Below are positions 1 to 8,600 of a DNA stretch of 64,000 nt, piece by piece. Numbering within the stretch: position 1 is the stretch's first letter; the number at the start of each line of letters is the position of its first letter. This DNA is from a bacterium. Its GTDB lineage: Bacteria > Elusimicrobiota > Elusimicrobia > UBA1565 > UBA9628. The DNA lies in the NCBI GenBank assembly GCA_021782205.1, contig JAJXVH010000002.1, positions 1 through 64,000 on the forward strand, in the 5' to 3' direction. Position numbers and translations under genes: made by a program. The notes below the pieces were generated by a model, which had not been told where the DNA came from, did no database searches, and saw only the letters and a list, made by a program, of their open reading frames with translations.

Positions 1-2
1 TG

Positions 3-431
3 GCGGCGCTCGGCGGCACGCGCGGCGCCGACGCCGCCGCGCGCGGCCTCAAGACGCCCAGCTACCGCGACGCGCTGGCCTCGTCGGCGGTGTCGGGACT
101 GTCCGCCTCGCGCGACCCCAAGGCGCTGCCGCGGCTCAAGGCCGCGGCCCTGGCCCCATCGCCGTACGGCGCGCGCGCCGCCGCCTGGCGCGCGCTGGCC
201 GATTACGCCGTCCGCGACGCCGCGCTGGTGCCGTGGATGTGCGCCCACGTGGAAGACGCCGATGAGCGCCTGACCTTGTCGGCCGTGGCCGCTCTGGGAG
301 CGACCGAGGACGAGCGCACCTTGCCCGTGCTCAAACGTCTGGCCAAGAAATCCGGCAACCCGCGCGTGCGCGTCTACGCCGAGGAAGCCGCCGCGCGCGT
401 GAAGGCCGACGGGAAAATGGCCGCACCTTAG
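3..431 (+). CDS. HEAT-like repeat protein, C-terminal part (5' end outside window)
   Basis: The frame is open from the window edge, so only the last 142 residues are seen; the GTG at 90 is merely the first in-frame start candidate and I do not take it as the true start. The visible part is Ala/Leu/Arg-rich paired helices spaced like HEAT repeats, for example DPKALPRLKAAAL and DERTLPVLKRLAKK. A helical domain of this kind commonly ends bacterial M1-family aminopeptidases, so that is a possible identity, but the zinc site would lie outside the window. The gene ends 23 bases before the next start, so it may be cotranscribed with the sensor kinase. Confidence 0.6.
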   Translation, partial: AALGGTRGADAAARGLKTPSYRDALASSAVSGLSASRDPKALPRLKAAALAPSPYGARAAAWRALADYAVRDAALVPWMCAHVEDADERLTLSAVAALGATEDERTLPVLKRLAKKSGNPRVRVYAEEAAARVKADGKMAAP

Positions 432-454
432 ACTTATCGCGACGTGCGCTGATC

Positions 455-754
455 ATGCGCCCTAAAGAGGAAAAACCCAACGACGCCGATCGTTTGCCGA
501 GCGAGTTCTTGGCCGGATTGCTCGACAGCACGCGCCTTGTCGTTTATCTTAAAGACGTTCGTGGGCGCTACATCTACGTCAATCGCCGCTACGAGGAAGT
601 TTCGACGGTGCCGCGAGCCGTCTTGGTGGGCAAGACCGACGACGATTTTTTTCCGAAAGAAGTCGCGGAGCTGTTTCGCACGCAAGACGCCGAGGTGATG
701 AACCGGCGGGAGATGATCGAATACGAAGAAACCATCCCATTGCCGGGGGGGTGA
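455..754 (+). CDS. N-terminal PAS fragment of a frameshifted hybrid sensor kinase
   Basis: This 99-residue frame encodes the first two thirds of a PAS sensor domain (VVYLKDVRGRYIYVNRRYEE, then FFPKEVAELF and EETIPLPGG). It stops at a TGA directly after a run of seven G (745-751). The rest of the PAS domain continues without loss in the overlapping frame at 751 (RSFITEKFPLFDANGKISAV). Adding one G to the run would join them as LPGGVRSFITEKFPL, which fits the usual PAS pattern. The fragment is therefore the start of one gene of about 650 residues, not an independent protein. A sequencing error, a true mutation or programmed slippage are all possible. No strong ribosome-binding site precedes the ATG. 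Confidence 0.75.
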   Translation: MRPKEEKPNDADRLPSEFLAGLLDSTRLVVYLKDVRGRYIYVNRRYEEVSTVPRAVLVGKTDDDFFPKEVAELFRTQDAEVMNRREMIEYEETIPLPGG

Positions 755-2406
755 GGTCCTTCATTACCGAGAAATTCCCGCTGTTTGACGCGAACGGCAA
801 AATCAGCGCCGTCGGCGGATTTTGCACCGAGATCACCTCCCAACTCGACCGCGCCGACGAATCCCTCGCGGCGGAACGGGAGCGGCTGGCAGTGACGGTG
901 AGAAGCATCGCGGAAGGGCTTGTCGCGACCGACACGCTTGGTCGAGTGATCCTGCTGAACCCCACCGCGGAAAATTTCGCGGGAACTAAAAGCGAAAGCC
1001 TGGCGGGTCGGACCATCGAGGATGTCTTTAGCGCCGCCGATACGCAGGAACGCGCCGCTTTGGCGAAGCTTGTGGGCGAGGTCCTGTCCGCACCCGGCGA
1101 TGAGCATCTGACGCCTTCTTCGCGCGGGTTGACCCTGACGACGCCGACGAGCGGCAAGCGCGACATCGTGGCGACTTCCGCCGCCGTGCGGGACCGCCAG
1201 GGCAAGCATATCGGCGCGGTGCTGTCGCTTCGCGACGTGACGGAGCAGCGGCGCTTGGACGCGGAGCGCTTTAAAATGCGCGGCCTGGAATCTCTCGGCT
1301 TTTTGGCCGGCGGGATCGCGCATGACTTCAACAATTTGCTGGGCGGCATCATCGGCAACTTGGGCTTGATTCTAGACGAGCCTTCCTTGCCGAAAGAGGC
1401 CCGCGACTCGCTTGAGGAAATTTCGCGCATCTGTGCGCGTGCGACAGCGCTCTCGCGGCAACTCCTGACTTTTGCCGGCGGCGGGTCGCCGGCACGCGCT
1501 CCCATCGACCTGCCTTCATTGCTGCAAGACACGGCTCGCTTGGTCCTGCGAAGCACTTGCGTGCATTTTCATTTGTCCGCGCCCCCCGGCGTGAGCCGCG
1601 TCTTGGGCGATGACGCGCAGCTCACGCAGGTGTTCGGGAATTTGTTCGTCAATTCAAAAGACGCGATGCCCTCGGGCGGCGGAATCTGGGCGTCATTGGA
1701 AAACCATGACTTGACCGTGCCGCTTCTGCATCTTGCCCCCGGCCGCTATGTACGCGCCGTCGTTCGTGACGACGGCCCCGGCATACCGCCAGAAATCCTG
1801 CCGCATATTTTTGATCCCTATTTTTCGTCCAAAAAATCCGGGAGCGGCCTGGGATTGGCCATCGTGCACTCCGTTCTGAAAAGGCACGGCGGCCACATCT
1901 GGACCGAGTCCTCCCCGGGCTCCGGGGCTCATTTCGTCATCTTGTTGCCAGCCACGGATCAGCGACCGGAAGCGCGCGCCGGCGCGGCGCCCGCGCGGCG
2001 CGCGCCGTCCGGTTCGAGCGCCCTCATCATGGACGACGAGCCTTCGATTTTGGCCGCGGCACGGCGCATTCTGAGCGGCGCCGGCTATATCGTCGAGACG
2101 GCCTCCGAAGGGAAGCAGGCCCTGGCCGCATACAAACGGTCGCGCAAAAATGGGCGCCCCTTCTCCGTCATAATTTTGGACCTGACAATCCGAGGCGGAA
2201 TGGGCGGAGTGGAAGCGGCGCGGCGAATTCTTTCCCTGGATGAGCGCGCGCCCGTGATCCTCTCGTCGGGCTACAGCGAGGAGATCATGAGCGCGGCGGC
2301 GTCCCGCGTCGGCAAGCTGCCGATGCTGCGCAAACCCTATACCCGCGAGCAATTGCTGCAGGCTACCGCGCGCGCGTCGCGCCGACGCCGTGTACCCAAG
2401 AAGTGA
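751..2406 (+). CDS. Hybrid sensor histidine kinase (PAS, HisKA, HATPase, receiver), main part
   Basis: This frame carries the end of the first PAS domain, a short coiled coil (residues about 30-45), a second PAS (about 45-165), a HisKA dimerisation helix with the phosphoacceptor His191 in GIAHDFNN, an ATPase domain (about 280-395; N box LFVNSKDAM, G boxes DDGPGIPP and GSGLGLAIVHSVLKRHGG) and a receiver domain (about 425-545; DDEPS, phosphoacceptor Asp477 in ILDLTI, Lys in RKPYT). There is no membrane segment, so it is a soluble cytoplasmic hybrid kinase that should pass phosphate from His to Asp. The GTG given by the track lies inside the G run and is probably not a real start. The signal sensed and the output partner are unknown. 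Confidence 0.85.
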   Translation: MRSFITEKFPLFDANGKISAVGGFCTEITSQLDRADESLAAERERLAVTVRSIAEGLVATDTLGRVILLNPTAENFAGTKSESLAGRTIEDVFSAADTQERAALAKLVGEVLSAPGDEHLTPSSRGLTLTTPTSGKRDIVATSAAVRDRQGKHIGAVLSLRDVTEQRRLDAERFKMRGLESLGFLAGGIAHDFNNLLGGIIGNLGLILDEPSLPKEARDSLEEISRICARATALSRQLLTFAGGGSPARAPIDLPSLLQDTARLVLRSTCVHFHLSAPPGVSRVLGDDAQLTQVFGNLFVNSKDAMPSGGGIWASLENHDLTVPLLHLAPGRYVRAVVRDDGPGIPPEILPHIFDPYFSSKKSGSGLGLAIVHSVLKRHGGHIWTESSPGSGAHFVILLPATDQRPEARAGAAPARRAPSGSSALIMDDEPSILAAARRILSGAGYIVETASEGKQALAAYKRSRKNGRPFSVIILDLTIRGGMGGVEAARRILSLDERAPVILSSGYSEEIMSAAASRVGKLPMLRKPYTREQLLQATARASRRRRVPKK

Positions 2407-2756
2407 GCGGTCGATATTGATACCCCTTGTAATGTGTGCGGGTGGGGGGACGGCGCGAGAAATTCACGCTGACAACGGCGGCCGTCACGCCGCCAGCGGC
2501 GCGAACTCTGACGCTACTGCCTTCCGAAACGTGAGCCCACTCGCGCGGCGATGGTGATTTCACTCCACTGGAGCCATTCGGAAAATTAGATATCATGATA
2601 ATTAATGTCAATAAACTGTTTTATTAAAAAATAGGCGGGCAACGTACAAAGGATTAAAAGAACCTCATGGCGTGAAGTTAAAATTGGTAGCAACCGTAAG
2701 CAAATCGATACGCCGATGAAGGCCAGAGCTGTATGTCGCGGGGCATAAGGACACAC
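2407..2756. other. Intergenic region, AT-rich in its second half
   Basis: There is no convincing gene here. The first 170 bases are GC-rich like the kinase gene. From about 2585 the sequence becomes AT-rich, with short palindromes (ATCATGAT, and AATAAA-ctgt-TTTATT) and poly-A stretches. This matches the lower-GC gene that follows and probably belongs to the same acquired block, including its promoter, but I cannot fix a -35/-10 pair. The minus-strand ORF at 2586-2861 overlaps the real downstream start and has no family features. Confidence 0.5.
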
Positions 2757-4004
2757 ATGCATAAAAAGTTTAGAGGATACAGCGTGGGGCTTTGGGGGAC
2801 CGGGACTAAGTCCATCGCGCGGATTTTTGGAAATTATCGCGCTGCCCACGAATTTTGGCAAAAGAAAACGCGGACATTTTGGAGTGCCTATGAACGTGGG
2901 GGCATATCAAAGAAGCGGTTTCTCACTTATTTACGTAAACGCGATGCAGCCGGTCAGCTGGAAATGGATTCGGATAACTTTCATAGTTTTTATCTTGACC
3001 TGTTGGACCAAGAATTTACCGGTGCGAAGTATATCTTCACGTTAAGGGATTGCTATTCCTGGTGCGAATCGCAAATCGAGGAATCTTTAACCAAGCTGAT
3101 CGGAATGAAGAAACACCTCATTCGTAGCGACTCGCAAATCTATTCATTAGTATCGGGGGGATCGATAACCGGCGCATTTGCTTCGGAGGGGAAGAACATC
3201 GATGCGGCACTCCGCGCAATGGCGAAAGAAAAAATATGGCGCGAGTGGTTGGACCGAAAGCTGGAAAAGCATGCCGCCCAATGGGCCCGGTTGAATAAAA
3301 GCATTCTTCGGCAGCTCCCACCGGCGCGCTTCCTGCTCGTGAGGTCTCATGAAATCTCCGATAGCCTTGAGCGGATGGCGGATTTTATGGCGATTTCGGC
3401 CCAAACCCTGACAATCTCTCAATCCCACTCCAATCGGATGATCCGCCCGTATGGGATTTTCGAAAAATTTGGATATAGGCATGTTCAAAATAAATTAGAT
3501 GCCCATTGCGCCCCCCTCATGCGACAATATTTTCCCGAGGGAAACATAAATGAATATTGTGCGAGACGTAGGCCCGCCGCCAGCCTTGGCGCGCGTGCGG
3601 CTTCGCGGAGAATGAATGGCGATGGCGATCTTTATCATGAAGCAATTTCCTGTCAAAGGCGAGGCGCCGACGTCCAGGCGCTTGCGATTTTAAAGAGACT
3701 CGCGCGTCGGTATCCCATGGATTCCAACCTGTTCGGCGAGATGGCGATTTCCCGCTGCCGGCTTGGATTAATGGAGGAAGCTCGTACGGATCTAAAAATG
3801 GCGATCCGTCTGAATCCCGCCGGCTCGGCCAATTCGTGGCTGTGCGCAAGCGACATTATCGCTAGGTCGGGATACAGGAAGCAGGGGCTTCAAGCGCTGC
3901 TGCGCGCCCTCAAAATTCAGACGGACGATGAGGTCCGGCGCCAAATACTAGCGGCCTATCGGGGACTCCTGGGCCAGAAGCATCAACTGCCGACTTCTGC
4001 ATAA
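2757..4004 (+). CDS. Sulfotransferase-like protein with C-terminal TPR repeats
   Basis: I place the start at the ATG at 2757 because AAGGA lies 5 bases before it; the track start at 2733 has no such site. The 415-residue protein opens with a P-loop-like PAPS-binding motif (GLWGTGTKSIARIF) and has the second sulfotransferase signature around residue 95 (KYIFTLRDCYSWCESQI). Helices then lead to about 110 residues of tetratricopeptide repeats (AISCQRRGADVQALAILKRL, MAIRLNPAG). Many TPR-sulfotransferase proteins have the repeats first, so this order is less usual. It probably sulfates a glycan or protein in the cytoplasm. Base composition is clearly less GC-rich than its neighbours and the codon use differs, which suggests horizontal transfer. 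Confidence 0.65.
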   Translation: MHKKFRGYSVGLWGTGTKSIARIFGNYRAAHEFWQKKTRTFWSAYERGGISKKRFLTYLRKRDAAGQLEMDSDNFHSFYLDLLDQEFTGAKYIFTLRDCYSWCESQIEESLTKLIGMKKHLIRSDSQIYSLVSGGSITGAFASEGKNIDAALRAMAKEKIWREWLDRKLEKHAAQWARLNKSILRQLPPARFLLVRSHEISDSLERMADFMAISAQTLTISQSHSNRMIRPYGIFEKFGYRHVQNKLDAHCAPLMRQYFPEGNINEYCARRRPAASLGARAASRRMNGDGDLYHEAISCQRRGADVQALAILKRLARRYPMDSNLFGEMAISRCRLGLMEEARTDLKMAIRLNPAGSANSWLCASDIIARSGYRKQGLQALLRALKIQTDDEVRRQILAAYRGLLGQKHQLPTSA

Positions 4005-4185
4005 ACGATGGAATCATGACGCGGCGGAACCAATCGGCGATATGAGCGCATGCTTATGAAACGGAAGAAGAACTTTTTGTCCGCGCGCCGCATCAGAGGC
4101 CAGGCCGAGTCAGCCGCCAGGGCCCTCCTTCAGGAGGTGCCGAGGAAGCCGCCGGCGCGTGAAGGCCGACGTAAGAAAGCCGCGC

Positions 4186-4623
4186 TCAAGTCGCCGCCCG
4201 CGCCGCAAGCGTCCGCGCGCGAAACCACGCGGCCGCGGCGCCGGCCGCGCCGTACCACCCCAGGAACGCCACGAAGCCCGCGTCCAGGGGCGCGCGATTC
4301 CATGAGGCGAAGACGGCCAGCCCCGCGCCCAGCGCCGCGCCGCATAAGGCGTAGGTGAGCGCGCCCGCGGCGTTCAGGCGGCCTAGCGCCAGCAGGAGCG
4401 GCGCGCCGATCAGCGCGGCCCACAGCGCGGAGCTGAGCGCCACCACCCCCGCCACGAACGCGAATTCTCCCGCGGACGGCACGCGAGCGCCGTAGGCGGC
4501 CTTGCCCGTCAAGACCAAAACCGCGAACACGACGTGCCCCGCCCAACACAAGAGCGCGCCCTGCACGCCGCCCCGCACGGCGTGCCCGGCCGACGGTGCG
4601 GCGCCGCGCCATAGTCCCAACAT
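4186..4623 (-). CDS. Small four-helix membrane protein of unknown function
   Basis: The start is the ATG at 4623, which has GAGGAG 7 bases upstream; the track's TTG at 4641 would leave the ribosome-binding site inside the gene. The 145-residue product has four hydrophobic segments (about residues 25-48, 55-85, 88-110 and 115-138) and no other motif I recognise. It begins 20 bases after the stop of the PorV-like gene and is the last gene of the response regulator, S53 protease, PorV series, so it may assist that surface system. Function is unknown. Confidence 0.6.
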   Translation of the reverse strand: MLGLWRGAAPSAGHAVRGGVQGALLCWAGHVVFAVLVLTGKAAYGARVPSAGEFAFVAGVVALSSALWAALIGAPLLLALGRLNAAGALTYALCGAALGAGLAVFASWNRAPLDAGFVAFLGWYGAAGAAAAWFRARTLAARAAT

Positions 4624-4642
4624 CCGCGCGCTCCTCTTCAAA

Positions 4643-5677
4643 TCAAAATCTCCAGCCGGCGCTGATGCGATACTCGTCGCCCAGGTAGGTCATGGGCTCG
4701 AAGGCCGCGTCGAACAGAAAGCGGTTGACGCGCAGGCCGATGCCGGCGGTGAGCCCCGCGACGACGCCCAGGTCCACGGCGGGCTGGCTGGTGTAGCCCA
4801 GGCGCAGCCCACCCCAGGCGTTATCGCCGAGCGCGCGGTAGTATTCGACGCCGAACTTGACGTATGGATTGCCTGCATAGGGAATGGAGACATCGAGCGC
4901 GGGCAGCAGGCGCCAGCCCGCGCCGCGGAAGGCATAGGCCGCCGAGGCGCCGATTTCCGAAGGCAGTGGCTCGGAGACGTCGATGTAGCGCAATTGACCG
5001 CCCAAGTTGCGCACCGCCGCGCCGAAGATCAAGTCGGGAGCCGCGGCGGGGCGAAAGATGGCGCCCGCGTCGACGGCGGTGGTGCCCGCGGCGCGCGTGC
5101 CGAGGTTTTCATCGATGTATTTGACCGCAAGGCCCGCGTCAAGCGTGCCCGCGATGGGCGCCGACGGCTGTGCGTCGTCGCCCAAGGGCTTATCGGCGCC
5201 CGGCATCAGCCACTCGCGGTCCATGGCGGACCGGCCCAGCGAGGAGTCTTCTCCGCCCAACGTGAAGCGGTGCGCGTAGGAGAGAGCGTAGGCCTCGGAG
5301 TGGGGGGCGAAGGAGCCCACGGTCTGGTTGCTGGCGGTGACCAAGTCCTGGCCGGGTTGGGTCAGGCTCGTGAAAGCCACGCCGATGTCGCCGTGGAGAA
5401 ATTCAGAAGGAGCGGCGGCGGCGGCGAAGTTGTGCATGATTCCGGCTGGAAGCTGGGTGAGGCTGTAGGCGGCCTCGGGGCTTTTCATCGCGGCCATGCC
5501 CGCGGGGTTCCAATAGATGGCCTCGGGACCCTCGGCGATGGCCGTGTAGGCGCCGGCCATGCCCAGGGAGCGCGCACCCGCTCCGATGGTCAGAAATTGA
5601 GCCGCGACCGTGCCGACGTTCTGCTGGAGCGCGTGGGCCGGCGCGGTCAGCAGGAGCGCGGCCCAAAATAAATTCAT
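4643..5677 (-). CDS. PorV/PorQ-type (UPF0164-like) outer-membrane protein
   Basis: The start is the ATG at 5677, giving a signal peptide MNLFWAALLLTAPAHA; the longer track ORF begins inside the upstream gene. The mature protein opens with the signature of the PorV/UPF0164 family, GAGARSLGMAGAYTAIAEG followed by IYWNPAG. Alternating amphipathic strands follow, typical of FadL-like beta-barrels, and it ends in a Phe (AGWRF), as outer-membrane barrels often do. At 344 residues it is of normal length. The start codon overlaps the stop of the S53 protease gene (ATGA), so the two are translationally coupled. In Bacteroidota, PorV helps type IX secretion substrates reach the surface; whether that role applies here is inference. 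Confidence 0.8.
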   Translation of the reverse strand: MNLFWAALLLTAPAHALQQNVGTVAAQFLTIGAGARSLGMAGAYTAIAEGPEAIYWNPAGMAAMKSPEAAYSLTQLPAGIMHNFAAAAAPSEFLHGDIGVAFTSLTQPGQDLVTASNQTVGSFAPHSEAYALSYAHRFTLGGEDSSLGRSAMDREWLMPGADKPLGDDAQPSAPIAGTLDAGLAVKYIDENLGTRAAGTTAVDAGAIFRPAAAPDLIFGAAVRNLGGQLRYIDVSEPLPSEIGASAAYAFRGAGWRLLPALDVSIPYAGNPYVKFGVEYYRALGDNAWGGLRLGYTSQPAVDLGVVAGLTAGIGLRVNRFLFDAAFEPMTYLGDEYRISAGWRF

Positions 5678-8600
5678 CGGATCAGCACCACGCGACGCAG
5701 GCGCCTGGTCCCACCGGACGAAATCGCGCACAGATAGGTGCCCGAGGCCGCGGCGCGCCCAAAGCGGTTATGGCCGTCCCACGTCGCCACGCCGAAGGCC
5801 GACGACGAACCCTCCCAGACCAGCTCGCCGGACAAGGTGAAGAGCTTGACCTGCGCGCCCGCGGGCAGGTTCGAGAAGGTCAGAACGTTCGCATAGTAGG
5901 GGCTGCCCGGCGCGCCCAGTTCCCACGGCTGGGGGAATATCTGCACCGGCGACAGGTCGCCGGTCGTCGCCGCGGTCATGAAGAACGGCGCGAACAGCGA
6001 GAAGTGCGTGGTGTAGGCGGTCAAGACGTGCGCGGAGGCGACGTCATGAGAGGCCACGATCGTCCACTGGCCGGCGGCGGGATCGTAGCGCATGAGCTGG
6101 AGGGCGCTTTCCGCGTCGCCGGCGGGCAGTTGGCCCGGATTATACGCGACGGAAAAAAGCACGGGCGCGCTGGGCTGGGGGCCGCCGGAATAGAGGCAGG
6201 TCGAAGCGCCCGACACGCAGAACGCGGCCTGCGGCCCCGCCGGCGTGATCGCCGACTCATTGCTGCCGGCCCCCGACAGAGTCGTCAGCGGCGTGCCGAA
6301 GAAGCCCTCGATGGCGGAGGCCGTCGTGCCCGCGGCAAACGCGCCCGCCGGGATGGTCACGGTCAGCGAGATCAGCGGCGGCGACAAGGGCAGGAACAGC
6401 ACGAGGTTTCCCGCGCCCGAAGTCCCGGTCGACAGCGTCGGCGCGCCGGTCGTCGTCGATCCGGCGGCCGAGAAATAATCCGCCGCGCCCTGCCAGTTCA
6501 GCGTGCCGACGCGGGCGTAGTAGGTCGTGTCGTAGAAAAGCCCGGAGACGAGCGCCGAGGACGCCGCCGGCGGCGCGAACACGCTGACGCTCAGCGTCGC
6601 GAACGTCGGCGACGTCGACAGGTCCACGCGGTAGCCCTCGTTGCCGGCCGCCGCCGTCCAGCCCACGCTCAGCGTGCTGACGAAGACCTGCTGGAAGGCC
6701 GCCGCCGCGACCGGCGCGGCCAAGGTCGAGCCGGAGCCGAGGGCGGAGGGCGCGCCGTTGGGGTCCGACGACAAGCTCTGGGCCGCGACCTGGGCGAAAT
6801 AGGTGGTGTTCGGCGCCAAACCCGAGACGACCGCCGAGCCGCCGACGGCGATCGAACTGGCGGCGGCGGTGAACGGCGACGCGGTCAAGGACACCGCCGC
6901 GGAATAGGACGTGCCCGGCGCGAAGCCGTTCGTCGACCATTGGAGCGCCAGCGCCGTCGAGGAAACCGCGACCGGAGCGCCTGCGGCGGCGGGCATGGCC
7001 GCCAAGGTGGCCGTCGCGGCCGGCACGCTGAATGCCGTCTGCGCGCCGGCGGAGTTCAGCGCGGCGACTTGGACGTAGAAGGTGGCGTTGGAGAGCAGCC
7101 CGCCGAACGCGGCGTCCGTCGCCGTGGTCGTCAGCGCGGCGTTGAGCGTGGCGAAGACGGGGCTGGTGGAGAGCTGAAAGACGTAGCGCGTGCCCGCGGG
7201 ATTTCCGGCCGGGTTGACGACGGCGACCAAGGATCCCGTGCTCAGCGCCGTGAAGGGCGGCGCGGCCAGAGCGGGAGGTGCGGCCAGCGTCAGCGTCGAG
7301 CCGATCAGGACGTAGACCGTGGGCGCGCCGGCGCGGCCGAAGGCGCGCGCACGGGCGTAGTAGGTCGTGTTCGCGCTCAGGCCCGCGAACGCCGCGGACG
7401 TCGCCGCGACGTCGGCGGACGAGAACGACGCGAACGTCGCGTAGGAGGAAATATCCGCTTCATACGCGGCGTCGGCCGCGTTGCCGTTCGCCGACCATTG
7501 GACGACGAGCGTCGTCGAGGCCACCGCAACGAAGGCGGGAGAGACGGCCGTCGGCGCGGCCGCGACGGTCGCCTGCGGGCCCGCGTCCAGGAACGGCCCG
7601 CCGGAGCCCTGGACGCGGAAATAGTAGCTCGTGTCGGAAGCCAGCCCATTGAAGGTCTGCGACAAGGCCGTGCCCGATTGGGTGAGCAAGGCGCCGCTGT
7701 AGTCCGGCGCGGTCGAGGCCTGCGCGACGTAGAGCTCGCCGGGCGGATTGCCGCCGGTGCTCCAGGAGAACGTGATCGCCGTCGCGGAAATGCTCGAAAA
7801 AGCGGGCGAGGCCGGGATCAAGGCATTGGTGTTGAAGGTCGTGGACGGGCCGTAGGAAGGAAATCCGTAGGGATTGGCGTAGGCGAGCTTGACATAGTAG
7901 ATGCCGCTGACCAGTCCGTTGAGCGTCAGCGAGGTCAGCCCGACGCTGGGAGTGGCGCTGGAATACAGCGTGCCGGTAAACCCGGCGTCCGTGGAGACGA
8001 GCACCGCGTAGCCGGAACAGGACTGCGCGGACGGAGGCGCCGAACAGGCCGCGTAGGTGAAGGTCGCGCTCGAGGTGTAGCCGACGACGACGGGGGAGGA
8101 GGTTGGAGGCTCGGCGTAAGTGGCCGTCGCCAAGGAAACCGGCGCGGAGCCCTGGATGCCGTCGACCGTCGGATAGACGATCACTCCCGCCGCGGCGTCC
8201 GGCGCCAGACCCGAACGGATGAACGGCGGCTGGATGGCCGAGCCCAGTTGTTGCGCGGGGGCGGTCGCGTTGTAGACGTTATAGGCGGTATTGGCCGCGG
8301 CCGTCCAGTTCCACGTGATCGAGGAAATTCCCAAGGTCGACGCGGACAGGCCCGAGACCGCGACCGTCTCCGGCGCGCTCAGCGAGGCGATCAAATGGTC
8401 GGCCCGAAAGGACCCCCAACCCGTGGCGTTGTCGTAGCCCGTCCCGGCGTTGTAGTAGCCGTTGTTGCCGCTGGTCACGTCGTTGAAGTTGTAGGCGTAG
8501 CCGCTGCCGCCGCCCATCGCCAATTGGTAGAGCGGGGGGTTGGCGAAGCCCAACGTCGAGTAGCCGCCCGCGACGCGCGCCTGGTTGACGAGGTTGGCCA

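Noticed and set aside
2586-2861. 91-residue minus-strand ORF
   Set aside because: Overlaps the start of the sulfotransferase gene and has no family features; chance ORF in AT-rich sequence.
4050-4358. 102-residue basic ORF after the sulfotransferase gene
   Set aside because: The first 45 residues are Lys/Arg-rich and could be a small basic protein, but the rest is the antisense of the better-supported membrane gene and no ribosome-binding site is clear. The 4005-4185 gap otherwise shows nothing.
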